DNA of 41,216 nt from Acidithiobacillus sulfuriphilus (GTDB lineage Bacteria; Pseudomonadota; Gammaproteobacteria; Acidithiobacillales; Acidithiobacillaceae): the NCBI RefSeq assembly GCF_003721225.1, contig NZ_RIZI01000183.1:1-41216 (forward strand), written 5' to 3'. Under the pieces are notes generated by a model, which was not told the origin of the DNA, made no database searches, and saw nothing but the letters and a program-made list of their open reading frames with translations. Positions 25,126 to 34,426 of the stretch are shown one piece after another. The translations under genes were made by a program, and so were the position numbers. Numbering within the stretch: the stretch's first letter is position 1; every line of letters starts with the position of its first letter.

Positions 25126-25986
25126 TCATGTAGATGCATCTTCATGGGCGGTACCGGAAATGCTGGCCGTTTCCTTTCCCCGATGGGTCTTCGGCAAAGT
25201 CAGCCGGTAGCCGAAACCATGCACGGTTTCAATCCAGTGCGCGGCTGACGCCGTTGCCAGCACCATCCGCAGCCGGTGTACCTGGGCCGTGATGGAATTG
25301 GGCTGGAGCAGGCCCTTGCCGCCGCTGAGCAGGGTGGACATGTCTGCGCTGGAAAAGGTGTGATCGGGATGCAGCGCCAGATAGTGCAGGATGCGGAACA
25401 GGCGGCGGGTGAGGGAGACCTCTCGCCCATTGACCCATACCCGGCGGGCGATGGGATCCACGCAAAGGGTAGCCTTATGGCCAACCACCCGGTGCTCCCA
25501 AGGCTCGCCGCGATGAAGCAGCGACTGCACCTGCGCCACCAGTAGCGTGATACCGACCGGCCGGGCCAAATAAGCATCGGCGCCGGCGTCCAGGGCGGCA
25601 CGGGCCTCCTCTTCGGCGCTGTCATTCCCCAGGGCAAGCATGGGGATTGCCGCATTCTCGGCGCGCTGGCGCAACCCGGCCAGCCAGGCGACCCGTGCGC
25701 TGGAGTCGAGGGAAAGGACCAGGACCTGCGGCCGCCATACCCGCAGCAGATGCTCAGCCTCCTCGCCGCCGCTTTCCATCCGCACCGCCGCTCCCAAATG
25801 CCGAAGCAACCCATCGGCCAGGACCGTATCGCTTCGCTCCGGCGATACCATCAGCACCCGGGGGTGCTCTACCGGGTTCAGGAAGCCCTTCTTGCGCCAG
25901 GGTTCTGCCGTCGCCGAGGCGAGCAGCATCGCGTCGGACCAATGCGCGGCATGGGCGAGAACTCCGCCAAGGAGAACGTATAGCAT
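25126..25986 (-). CDS. OmpR/PhoB-family regulator with a degenerate (pseudo-)receiver domain
   Basis: The C-terminal ~110 residues are a winged-helix DNA-binding domain of OmpR type (VNGREVSLTRRLFRILHYLALHPDHTF, then SITAQVHRLR and HWIETVHGFGYRL). The N-terminal domain has receiver topology, but all key residues are changed: the acidic pair is Ser48-Pro49, the phospho-acceptor Asp is Ser92 (VLVLSLDSS), the conserved Thr/Ser is Gly120, and the Lys is Arg142 (YLARPV). Phosphorylation control is therefore unlikely. The start is uncertain: ATG 25986 gives 286 residues. The frame is open to TTG 26118, and the receiver proper begins only at about residue 41. It lies downstream of four PhoB half-sites and upstream of pstS2. 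Confidence 0.8.
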   Translation of the reverse strand: MLYVLLGGVLAHAAHWSDAMLLASATAEPWRKKGFLNPVEHPRVLMVSPERSDTVLADGLLRHLGAAVRMESGGEEAEHLLRVWRPQVLVLSLDSSARVAWLAGLRQRAENAAIPMLALGNDSAEEEARAALDAGADAYLARPVGITLLVAQVQSLLHRGEPWEHRVVGHKATLCVDPIARRVWVNGREVSLTRRLFRILHYLALHPDHTFSSADMSTLLSGGKGLLQPNSITAQVHRLRMVLATASAAHWIETVHGFGYRLTLPKTHRGKETASISGTAHEDAST

Positions 25987-26012
25987 CTGCGTTGGGATCC
26001 CGACGCGCGGAT

Positions 26013-26114
26013 TCAGGCCGATGCGCGCAGATTCCGGACGGGACCCGCAACGGATACCCGGCCGATCACGAAGATGCCGACTTGTTGCTGCGCCGACTGC
26101 TGTAATAAGTCCAT
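26013..26114 (-). CDS. Putative 33-residue upstream ORF in the pst2 leader
   Basis: ATG 26114 is preceded by GAGAGG at 5 nt, a better ribosome site than that of the regulator gene itself. It encodes a 33-residue peptide beginning MDLLQQSAQQQVGIFVIG and ending NLRASA, without similarity I recognise. The stop lies 26 nt before the regulator ATG. It may be a leader peptide, a small protein, or chance. Confidence 0.35.
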   Translation of the reverse strand: MDLLQQSAQQQVGIFVIGRVSVAGPVRNLRASA

Positions 26115-26172
26115 GCAACCTCTCAAGAGATATATCATATTGATTAATATAGTATTATTTGGAACCATGGTG

Positions 26173-26207
26173 GCTGCTTGGGCAGCATTCGACAATCTTG
26201 GAGATTG
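26173..26207 (-). other. Two small hairpins in the 5' leader of the pst2 transcript
   Basis: Just downstream of the predicted start site, CAATCT/AGATTG (loop of 3, 26193-26207) and GCTGC/GCAGC (loop of 4, 26173-26186) are perfect stems. They may protect the 5' end or have a regulatory role. No known riboswitch is recognised. Confidence 0.35.
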
Positions 26208-26218
26208 CTCGCAGGCGT

Positions 26219-26273
26219 ATCTTAGCAAAGCAGTGTGACGTTTTTATGAACATTTTATGACATTTTTATGACA
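26219..26273 (-). promoter_or_regulatory. Tandem Pho boxes (four PhoB half-sites) with -10, promoter of the pst2 operon
   Basis: On the minus strand, four TGTCA-like half-sites are spaced exactly 11 bp apart, each separated by an A/T-rich spacer: TGTCAT, TGTCAT, GTTCAT and CGTCAC. On the plus strand they start at 26268, 26257, 26246 and 26235. Ten nt after the last comes TAAGAT (26224-26219). This is the architecture of a strong PhoB-activated promoter and places the pst2 locus in the Pho regulon. The transcript would start near 26212. Confidence 0.88.
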
Positions 26274-26528
26274 AACAAATATATGCAGATTATATTATCT
26301 CCATTAACTACCGGGGCGGCGGATAAATGGCGACCACGGGCGGCACCACCGCCAGATGCCAACATAAGCTCCGAGGCTGCCCGGCGAAGCGGCAAGCCTT
26401 GCGGGAAGGAACTGGCCGTTGCGGCGCGGTTCATCGGAAAAGGACGCCCCCAGATCTGTGCCGTATGCTGAGCTTCCTCTGCTATCATGGGCGCACCCGT
26501 CTTGTTACCGGTAAATGCGTAGTTTAGA
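26274..26528. other. Gene-poor stretch between the tandem Pho boxes and the DedA gene
   Basis: I see no convincing gene here. Open frames exist on both strands, but none has a ribosome site or recognisable composition. An extended -10 (TGCTATCAT, 26480-26488) with no good -35 may serve the DedA gene on the plus strand. The stretch next to the Pho boxes is A/T-rich, which may aid upstream PhoB or RNA polymerase contacts. Confidence 0.4.
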
Positions 26529-27194
26529 GTGCAAAAGGCCGATGGGCAGGAACGGCCTGAGCCAAGAATTCTGGAGGATGCCGTCATCGGAGCGCTCAAT
26601 GAAGTTTTGACATGGCTGCACCTCCAACCCATTACCCTGGATCTCATCATCGCCTTCCTCAAAAGCTATGGCTATCTGATCCTGTTTATTGGCACCTTGC
26701 TGGAGGGGGAAGCCGTCGTCATCATTGCCGGTGCGCTGGCCCACGCCGGTGTCCTCGACCTGCCAACGGTGATCCTGGTTTCCTGGCTGGGGAGCACCAT
26801 CAACGATCAGGTCCTCTATCAGGTGGGTTATCACTACGGAGAAAAGCTGGTGCTTTACCTGCCGCGTTTTCTCCGCCGCCATGTGAACCAGGCCGAAGGC
26901 CTGATCCGCCGCTTCGGCGACTGGGTCACCCTGCTTTTCCGCTTTATCTACGGCACCCGCACCATTACGCCCATCCTCCTGGGGGTGCACCGCTACCCCC
27001 CACGCCGCTATCTGTGGATGAACCCGGCGGCGGCGGGCGTCTGGGCCGCCGCCATTGCCGGCATCGGTTACCTCCTGGGCGCCTCCCTACGGCCCCTGCT
27101 GCACCATGTCCAATCGGCGCAAATGCTGCTCCTGGCCGTCGTCGTGCTGGCCATCCTCGTCCTGTGGTGGCGCAAAGCGCACAAGAGACAGTAA
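26529..27194 (+). CDS. DedA family (SNARE-associated/VTT domain) membrane protein
   Basis: An inner-membrane protein of the DedA family; several members are undecaprenyl-phosphate or phospholipid flippases. Hallmarks are GTLLEGEAVVIIAGALAHAG (near residue 55) and FRFIYGTRTITPILLGVHR (near 140), with re-entrant and transmembrane segments between them and a C-terminal hydrophobic helix. It has up to 221 residues. The start is unclear: GTG 26529 lacks a ribosome site and TTG 26607 is an alternative. A GGAGG at about 26575 fits neither well. It stands alone between two transcription units. Because the Pho boxes face the other way, Pho control is not evident. Confidence 0.85.
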   Translation: MQKADGQERPEPRILEDAVIGALNEVLTWLHLQPITLDLIIAFLKSYGYLILFIGTLLEGEAVVIIAGALAHAGVLDLPTVILVSWLGSTINDQVLYQVGYHYGEKLVLYLPRFLRRHVNQAEGLIRRFGDWVTLLFRFIYGTRTITPILLGVHRYPPRRYLWMNPAAAGVWAAAIAGIGYLLGASLRPLLHHVQSAQMLLLAVVVLAILVLWWRKAHKRQ

Positions 27195-27234
27195 CCGGCC
27201 GCCTTTGCGGTCATTGCCAGGGGCGCCGGTTTTT
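27194..27234 (+). terminator. Intrinsic terminator of the DedA gene, overlapping the rpsB promoter
   Basis: ACCGG-C-CGCC (27194-27203) pairs with GGCG-CCGGT (27222-27230) through a one-base bulge, with an 18-nt loop, followed by five T residues. The stop codon TAA touches the left arm. Confidence 0.6.
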
Positions 27235-27242
27235 GCTATAAA
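27214..27242 (+). promoter_or_regulatory. Sigma-70 promoter of the rpsB operon
   Basis: TTGCCA (27214-27219, 5 of 6), a 17-nt spacer and TATAAA (27237-27242, 5 of 6) form a strong consensus-like promoter. The -35 lies in the loop of the upstream terminator and the spacer includes its right arm and T-run. The predicted start is near 27249. Confidence 0.75.
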
Positions 27243-27249
27243 CCGCTGG

Positions 27250-27359
27250 GCTTTAACGCTCAAATCCACACACTTGTCGGCACATGGGGCCGGGTGTCCG
27301 CAAGGATGGCTCACATGGGACAAGTGGCGGTCGACAACCCAACACGGAGAATCCAAATC
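27250..27359 (+). other. 5' leader of rpsB
   Basis: About 110 nt of untranslated leader precede rpsB. In many proteobacteria this leader binds S2 to repress rpsB-tsf translation. The segment contains short GC-rich complementary runs, but I could not confirm the known rpsB leader fold by eye. GGAG lies 10 nt before the ATG. Confidence 0.4.
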
Positions 27360-28112
27360 ATGAGTCACGATGTTACCATGCGTTCCTTGCTGGAGGCTGG
27401 CGTTCATTTCGGCCACCAGTCGCGCTACTGGCACCCTAAAATGGCGCCCTACCTCTTTGGTGAACGCAACCGCATTCATATCATCAATCTCGAACATACC
27501 CTCCCCATGTTTCGGGAAGCCCTCAATTTTGTGGAGCAACTCTCGCGCCGCCATGGCCGCGTGCTCTTCGTGGGCACCAAACGCCAGGCGCGCGAAGCGG
27601 TGGAGCAGGAAGCCCGCCGCTGTGGCGGCTATTTCGTCAATCAGCGCTGGCTGGGCGGCACCCTGACCAATTTCAAGACCATCCGCCAGTCCATCCGTCG
27701 TCTTGAAGAGCTGGAACAGATGTCCACGGACGGCACCCTGGAAAAACTCACCAAAAAAGAAGCCCTCACCCTCGGCCGCGAGCGCGACAAGCTGGAACGG
27801 AGCCTGGGCGGCATCAAGGAGATGAACGGTCTGCCCGACGCCATTTTCGTCATTGACGTAGGCCATGAAAAAATTGCCGTGGCAGAAGCTAAGAAGCTGG
27901 GCATTCCGGTCATCGGGGTGGTGGACAGCAACTGCGATCCCATGCTCGTCGACTATGTCATTCCCGGTAATGACGACGCAACCCGGGCCATCCGGCTCTA
28001 TGCTTCTCTGGTGGCCGATGCCGTTCTCGATGGCCGCCAGGGCGGTGAGAACGCGCTGCTGGGCGAGTTCGTCGAGGTCGATGAGGAAGTCATCGAGATC
28101 GATGCCGACTAA
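27360..28112 (+). CDS. rpsB: 30S ribosomal protein S2
   Basis: A small-subunit ribosomal protein needed for S1 assembly. The N-terminus [34 protein letters not shown] and the later [15 protein letters not shown] and [14 protein letters not shown] are diagnostic. ATG 27360 gives 250 residues; the frame is open upstream to 27294 but those residues are outside the family. The acidic C-terminus ([12 protein letters not shown]) is typical. It is first in the rpsB-tsf-pyrH-frr cluster. Confidence 0.98.
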   Translation: MSHDVTMRSLLEAGVHFGHQSRYWHPKMAPYLFGERNRIHIINLEHTLPMFREALNFVEQLSRRHGRVLFVGTKRQAREAVEQEARRCGGYFVNQRWLGGTLTNFKTIRQSIRRLEELEQMSTDGTLEKLTKKEALTLGRERDKLERSLGGIKEMNGLPDAIFVIDVGHEKIAVAEAKKLGIPVIGVVDSNCDPMLVDYVIPGNDDATRAIRLYASLVADAVLDGRQGGENALLGEFVEVDEEVIEIDAD

Positions 28113-28140
28113 GCATTCCCGAAAGCAATAAGGAGCAATA

Positions 28141-29034
28141 ATGGCTACTATTAGCGCACAGCAAGTGAAAGAACTGCGGGAGCGTACCGGCGCCGGCATG
28201 ATGGAGTGCAAGACGGTACTCACCGAGTCCAATGGAGATATGGAGGCGGCCATCGACCTCCTGCGTAAAAGGGGGCTGGCCAAGGCGGACAAGAAGGCGG
28301 GGCGCATTGCCGCAGAGGGTCTGGTGGTCACCGCCGCCAGCCCCGACCAGAAGCGCGCCGTGCTGCTCGAGATCAACTGCGAAACCGATTTCGTCGCGAA
28401 GAACGAAGACTTCGTGCGGCTGGCCCACGACTGCGCGCGGCTCGCCGCCGAACAGGGCATTCATGACCTGGAAACCCTGTTGGCAAGCCCCGCCGCCGAA
28501 GGGAGCATGGAAGAGCGGCGCAAGGTGCTGGTCAGCAAACTGGGGGAGAATATCGGCCTGCGCCGCTTGCGGCATCTGCAGGTGAACGAGGGAGTGGTGG
28601 GTGCCTATGTGCATGGCGGACGGATCGGCGTCCTCGTCGCCCTCACGGGAGCGGCGGCCACGCCGGAACTGGGCCGGGACGTGGCCATGCATGTGGCGGC
28701 GGCCCGTCCGGAGGTCATCAAGGCGGAGGAGATTTCGCCCGAACGGCTAGCCAAGGAAAAGGAAATTCTCCTGGCGCAGGCTGCGGACAGCGGAAAATCC
28801 GTAGAGATCATCGAGAAAATGATCTCCGGGCGGCTCAGCAAGTTGCTCAATGAAATTGCGCTGATGGGGCAGCCTTTCGTCAAAGACCCCGATCGCAGCG
28901 TGGGCCAGCTCATCCAGGCCTTCCCGGGGGTGGATGTCGCGGAGTTCGTGCGCTTTGAAGTGGGGGAGGGCATTGAGAAGGCGCCCGCCGCCGACTTCGC
29001 TACCGAGGTCATGGCCCAAGTCCGGGGGGCATAA
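28141..29034 (+). CDS. tsf: Translation elongation factor Ts
   Basis: The nucleotide exchange factor for EF-Tu. The N-terminal UBA-like domain is seen as VKELRERTGAGMMECKTVL, and the core contains INCETDFVAKNEDF, which contacts the EF-Tu nucleotide-binding site. At 297 residues it is similar to the E. coli protein. AAGGAG lies 6 nt upstream of the ATG. It follows rpsB by 28 nt and abuts pyrH (stop TAA then ATG). Confidence 0.98.
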   Translation: MATISAQQVKELRERTGAGMMECKTVLTESNGDMEAAIDLLRKRGLAKADKKAGRIAAEGLVVTAASPDQKRAVLLEINCETDFVAKNEDFVRLAHDCARLAAEQGIHDLETLLASPAAEGSMEERRKVLVSKLGENIGLRRLRHLQVNEGVVGAYVHGGRIGVLVALTGAAATPELGRDVAMHVAAARPEVIKAEEISPERLAKEKEILLAQAADSGKSVEIIEKMISGRLSKLLNEIALMGQPFVKDPDRSVGQLIQAFPGVDVAEFVRFEVGEGIEKAPAADFATEVMAQVRGA

Positions 29035-30320
<1,286 letters not shown>

Positions 30321-30324
30321 AGCC

Positions 30325-31086
30325 ATGGGCCTCGCCGTGGAAGGGTCAGCGCCGCTCCCCCAGCATGTGGCCGTCATCATGGATGGCAATGGCCGCTGGG
30401 CTTACCGCCGCCATCTGCCGCGTGTCGCCGGCCACCGGCGGGGCGCCGAGGTGGTGAGGGAAATGGTGCAGTCCTGCGCCGAACTGGGGATACCCCACCT
30501 CACCCTCTTTGCCTTCAGCACCGAGAACTGGCGGCGTCCCTCCCTGGAAGTCCGTCTCCTGATGAGCCTGTTTCGGCTCCTGCTGCGCAGGGAGATTCGC
30601 AAGCTCCATGCCAACGGTGTGCGTTTGCGCGTCATTGGCGAGCGCAGCAGGCTGGAAGTGGATATCCGGCGCCTCATCGACGAAGCCGAGGCCCTGACCC
30701 AGGACAATACCACGCTGACCTTGACCCTTGCCGTCAACTATGGCGGCCGCTGGGACGTCGCCCAGGCCGCGCGGCGCGTCGCCGCGGCGGTACAGGCGGG
30801 ACAAATACGGGTCGAGGATATTGACGAGGAGACCCTCGCGCCCTATCTGGCCCTGGCGGACATCCCCGAGCCCGACCTGCTCATCCGCACCGGCGGCGAG
30901 GAACGCATCAGCAATTTTCTCATCTGGCAGTTGGCCTATACCGAGCTCTATTTCACGGACACCTTGTGGCCCGACTTCAACCGGCCGGCCTTGGAGCGGG
31001 CTTTGCATTCCTTTGCCCAACGGCAAAGGCGCTTTGGGCGAACCGGTGATCAAGTGGCGGAAGACGCTTGCTCGGCCAACGAATAA
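30325..31086 (+). CDS. uppS: Undecaprenyl diphosphate synthase (cis-prenyltransferase)
   Basis: Condenses isopentenyl diphosphate units onto farnesyl diphosphate, making the C55 carrier for peptidoglycan and LPS. Motifs are VAVIMDGNGRWA with the catalytic Asp, LFAFSTENWRRP, and RTGGEERISNFLIWQLAYTELYF near the C-terminus. ATG 30325 has GGAGG 9 nt upstream and gives 253 residues. Its end overlaps the cdsA start by 19 nt. Confidence 0.97.
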   Translation: MGLAVEGSAPLPQHVAVIMDGNGRWAYRRHLPRVAGHRRGAEVVREMVQSCAELGIPHLTLFAFSTENWRRPSLEVRLLMSLFRLLLRREIRKLHANGVRLRVIGERSRLEVDIRRLIDEAEALTQDNTTLTLTLAVNYGGRWDVAQAARRVAAAVQAGQIRVEDIDEETLAPYLALADIPEPDLLIRTGGEERISNFLIWQLAYTELYFTDTLWPDFNRPALERALHSFAQRQRRFGRTGDQVAEDACSANE

Positions 31087-31877
31087 TCACCGGGCTGATC
31101 CTTTTTCTGGCGGTTGCGGCGCTGATCTTTGCAGTGTCCGGCACCGTTTTTGCGATCTTCCTCCTACTCCTGCTCATCCTCGCGGGGGTGGAATGGAGTC
31201 GCTTGGCCGGCTGGCATCAGCCTTACCCGGCTGCCCTGTTTTTCGTGTTGGTGGCCGTTGGCGCCTATTCCTTGCCCCTGTCTCCCCTTTTCTGGGCTGC
31301 GCTGGGTATCTTGTGGTGGCTCGCTTTTGCCCTGGCCCTGCAGATCATGCCCATTGCTCCCAACCCCGCCCCTCCGTTCTGGCGGCGCGCCGGGATGGCC
31401 CTGGCGGGCATCCCCAGCCTGGTGCCGGCCCTCTATCTGGCGTTGCTGCTGCAGGCCCGGCATCCGGTTTTTCTCCTGTGGATCATTATGATCGTTAGTG
31501 CCGGTGATGTCGGCGCCTATCTCATTGGCAAGCGCTATGGCCGACATCGCCTGGCTCCGCGCATCAGTCCGGGAAAAACCTGGGAGGGCTTGGCGGGTGG
31601 CTTGCTTGGCAGCGCCGTTATGGGCACACTGGCTACATTTATGGTGCTCGGCGGCGGCTTGGGAAGGCTTGCCGCCGGCGCCTTCCTCGGCCTTTTGGCT
31701 GGTTTGTTTGGCGTGGCGGGCGATCTCGGGGAGAGTTTCATGAAACGGCGGGCAGGGGTCAAGGATAGCGGCCATTTGCTCCCCGGTCATGGTGGCTTGC
31801 TGGATCGTCTGGACAGCCTGAGTGCGGGCATTCCCGCTTTCGTCGGTGGACTCTACTTTCTGGGTTGGATGAAATGA
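31068..31877 (+). CDS. cdsA: Phosphatidate cytidylyltransferase (CDP-diglyceride synthase)
   Basis: Makes CDP-diacylglycerol, the substrate of PgsA encoded at 2914. It is a polytopic membrane protein of 269 residues. The C-terminal signature [25 protein letters not shown] is complete, with its metal-binding Asp residues. The start is TTG 31068 with GGAAG 5 nt upstream, lying inside the end of uppS; the protein then begins (M)[12 protein letters not shown] as the family does. It overlaps dxr by 4 nt. Confidence 0.95.
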   Translation: MLGQRIITGLILFLAVAALIFAVSGTVFAIFLLLLLILAGVEWSRLAGWHQPYPAALFFVLVAVGAYSLPLSPLFWAALGILWWLAFALALQIMPIAPNPAPPFWRRAGMALAGIPSLVPALYLALLLQARHPVFLLWIIMIVSAGDVGAYLIGKRYGRHRLAPRISPGKTWEGLAGGLLGSAVMGTLATFMVLGGGLGRLAAGAFLGLLAGLFGVAGDLGESFMKRRAGVKDSGHLLPGHGGLLDRLDSLSAGIPAFVGGLYFLGWMK

Positions 31878-33061
31878 CACGTGGCGTCTGTATTCTTGGG
31901 GCAACGGGCTCCATTGGCAAAAGCACCCTCGACGTCCTGGGACGGCATCCGGATGAGTTTGCGATCGTTGCCCTTACCGGCAACCAGCGCGTGGAAGAAA
32001 TGCTGGAACTCTGCCGTATCCATCATCCTCAACGCGTGGTGATGGCTGATTCCGCGTCCGCGGAGCGGTTGGCCCGGCTGCTGAAGCAGGAAGGCATGGG
32101 CGAAATTCTGGTGGAGGCGGGTGCAGCGGCATTGGCCGAAGCCGCACGCATGCCCCAGGTGGACGAGGTCATGGCCGCCATCGTTGGCGCCGCCGGGCTA
32201 TTGCCCACGCTGGCGGCCGTCGAGGCCGGCAAGCGGGTCTACCTGGCCAACAAGGAATGCCTGGTCATGGCCGGCGCCCTGTTCATGGATGCGGTACGCC
32301 GTCACAACGTGACCTTGTTGCCCATCGACAGCGAACATAACGCCGTTTTCCAGTGTTTTGCCGATGGCCGAGGGGTACGCCGCATCCTGCTGACCGCTTC
32401 CGGCGGGCCTTTTCGGGCCTGGCCTGCGGAGCAACTGGCGACGGTTACCCCGGATCAGGCCTGTGCCCACCCCAACTGGGTGATGGGCCGGAAGATTTCC
32501 GTTGATTCGGCGACCATGATGAACAAGGGGCTGGAGGTGATCGAGGCGCACTGGCTTTTCGGCTTGCCGGCCGAGCAGATCGAAGTCCTGATCCATCCCC
32601 AGAGCATCATCCACTCCATGGTCGAATACGTGGACGGGTCGGTGCTGGCGCAGTTGGGCAACCCCGATATGCGCACCCCCATCGCCCATGCCCTGGCCTG
32701 GCCCGAGCGCATGACCAGCGGTGTCGCGTCCCTGGATCTGGCGCGCAGCCCCGCGCTTCAGTTCGAGCATCCGGATGCCCAGCGTTTTCCCTGCCTGGGT
32801 CTGGCTTTTGCGGCCTTGCGGGCCGGAGGCGGGGCGCCGACGGTGCTCAATGCCGCCAACGAGATTGCCGTACAGGCCTTCCTCGATGGATCGCTGCGCT
32901 TTGCGGACATTGCGCCGCTGGTGCACGATGTGCTTGCCGAGTTGAGCACCACAGCACCCGATAGTATCGACGCGGTGCTGGCCACGGATCAGGAGGCGCG
33001 GGAGCTTGCCCGGGCGTGGCTGGGCTCCGGCAAGGCGGCGCCGCAAGTGCGCGTCTCCTGA
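31874..33061 (+). CDS. dxr: 1-deoxy-D-xylulose 5-phosphate reductoisomerase
   Basis: Catalyses the NADPH-dependent step to MEP in the non-mevalonate isoprenoid pathway, which feeds UppS. The NADPH motif [14 protein letters not shown] is at the N-terminus. [13 protein letters not shown] carries acidic metal ligands, and [26 protein letters not shown] is the conserved catalytic stretch. The start is ATG 31874, overlapping the cdsA stop, and gives 395 residues; an in-frame TTG three codons upstream is less likely. Confidence 0.97.
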   Translation: MTRGVCILGATGSIGKSTLDVLGRHPDEFAIVALTGNQRVEEMLELCRIHHPQRVVMADSASAERLARLLKQEGMGEILVEAGAAALAEAARMPQVDEVMAAIVGAAGLLPTLAAVEAGKRVYLANKECLVMAGALFMDAVRRHNVTLLPIDSEHNAVFQCFADGRGVRRILLTASGGPFRAWPAEQLATVTPDQACAHPNWVMGRKISVDSATMMNKGLEVIEAHWLFGLPAEQIEVLIHPQSIIHSMVEYVDGSVLAQLGNPDMRTPIAHALAWPERMTSGVASLDLARSPALQFEHPDAQRFPCLGLAFAALRAGGGAPTVLNAANEIAVQAFLDGSLRFADIAPLVHDVLAELSTTAPDSIDAVLATDQEARELARAWLGSGKAAPQVRVS

Positions 33062-33067
33062 CTCTCC

Positions 33068-34426
33068 ATGCAGATCCTGGGCACCGTGCTGGCCTTTGTG
33101 GTGGCCATCGGCATCCTCGTCCTGGTCCACGAATCCGGCCACTTCGGGATGGCTAAGTGGATGGGAGTGAAGGTGCTCCGCTTCAGCGTCGGTTTTGGAC
33201 CCGCCCTCATCACCCGCCGTTTTGGCAAGGATCAGACGGAATACGTCATTGCCGCCCTGCCGCTGGGAGGCTATGTCAAGATGCTGGGGGAGGAGGGTGA
33301 CGAAGCCATGGCGGCGGAAGATCGCCCGCGCGCCTTCGATGCCCTGCCTCCCGGCAAGCGTTTTCTCATCGCCCTGGCCGGACCCGCAGCCAACCTCCTT
33401 TTTGCGGTGGTGGCCTATGCCGGCGTAGCGTGGCTGGGCATACCCGGCCTCGCGCCCATCATCGGCGACGTGCGCCCGGATTCCCTGGCGGCTCAGGCCG
33501 GGCTGGTACCGGGCGAGCGGGTGGCGGCGGTGGCCGGCCAGCGCATTCATAGCTGGGAAGACCTGCGCCTTGATCTCATTGCGGCGGCCATTGGACGCTC
33601 CGCCACCCGCATCGACATCATCGGCGCGGCTGGCGTTCGGCAAAGTCATTCGCTGCCCTTTGGGAAGCTCCCTGCCGACGCCATCGGCCCCGATTTCCTT
33701 AGCCATGGGGTGGGCATCGAGCCCTACCTGCCGGTAAAGGTGGGGGCCGTGCAGCCCGGCAGCCCGGCCCAACGGGCGGGTTTGCAGGCAGGTGACCGGA
33801 TCCTGGCCGTCAATGGGCAGAGGATCGGCACCTGGGAAACCTTTCTGCGCCTGGTGGAAGCCCACCCCGGTCAGGCGCTGCTGCTCCAGGTGGCAACGGC
33901 TTCCGGCCAGACGCGGGTGCTGACCGTCATGCCGGAGAGTGTGCGCAACGCGCAAGGCAAGACCATCGGACGTATCGGCATGGCGCTGGCGCCGGTGCCC
34001 AAGGATCTGATCGTCATCGAACACCGGGGCTTCCTCAGTGGTCTGCTCTACGGGGCGGAGCGGACTTGGCAGATGTCCGTGATGACCGTGGAAATGATGC
34101 TGCGCATGGTGCAGGGCTTCATTTCCCCTGACAATATCAGCGGTCCCATCACCATTGCCGAATTTGCCGGCCGATCCGCACAGGCGGGCCTGGCCCCCTT
34201 TCTGGCTTTTCTCGGGCTGGTCAGTATCAGCCTTGGAATTTTGAATCTGCTACCCATTCCCATCCTGGACGGCGGGCATCTGTTCTTTTATACCCTGGAG
34301 ATGATTCGTGGCGTGCCCTTGTCCACGTCGGTGATGCAAAAATCTCAGCAGATCGGTATAGTCTTGCTCATGATGCTCATGTCCCTCGCTTTCTACAATG
34401 ATATTATGAGACTGTTGACACCGTGA
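33068..34426 (+). CDS. rseP: RIP metalloprotease RseP (site-2 protease)
   Basis: An inner-membrane zinc protease that cleaves anti-sigma factors such as RseA and remnant signal peptides. The zinc motif H21-E-S-G-H25 lies in the first membrane segment, and the third ligand region is NLLPIPILDGGHL near the C-terminus. Two PDZ domains are visible (APIIGDVRPDSLAAQAGLVPGER and VGAVQPGSPAQRAGLQAGDR). It has 452 residues. It overlaps bamA by 4 nt. Confidence 0.96.
   Translation: MQILGTVLAFVVAIGILVLVHESGHFGMAKWMGVKVLRFSVGFGPALITRRFGKDQTEYVIAALPLGGYVKMLGEEGDEAMAAEDRPRAFDALPPGKRFLIALAGPAANLLFAVVAYAGVAWLGIPGLAPIIGDVRPDSLAAQAGLVPGERVAAVAGQRIHSWEDLRLDLIAAAIGRSATRIDIIGAAGVRQSHSLPFGKLPADAIGPDFLSHGVGIEPYLPVKVGAVQPGSPAQRAGLQAGDRILAVNGQRIGTWETFLRLVEAHPGQALLLQVATASGQTRVLTVMPESVRNAQGKTIGRIGMALAPVPKDLIVIEHRGFLSGLLYGAERTWQMSVMTVEMMLRMVQGFISPDNISGPITIAEFAGRSAQAGLAPFLAFLGLVSISLGILNLLPIPILDGGHLFFYTLEMIRGVPLSTSVMQKSQQIGIVLLMMLMSLAFYNDIMRLLTP

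Noticed and set aside
26571..26612. A 10-codon leader ORF (MPSSERSMKF) overlapping a TTG start of the DedA gene, resembling the pstC2 arrangement.
   Set aside because: The GGAGG directly touches its ATG with no spacer, so ribosome loading there is doubtful.
26255..26662. Open frames on both strands in the gap between the pst2 promoter and the DedA gene (for example 135 residues minus, 66-67 residues plus).
   Set aside because: They overlap the PhoB repeats or the DedA gene, have no ribosome sites and show composition like random GC-rich sequence.
32198..34024. A 608-codon minus-strand open frame opposite dxr and rseP.
   Set aside because: It is rich in His, Gln and Gly, as expected from the complement of GC-biased genes, and spans two conserved genes.
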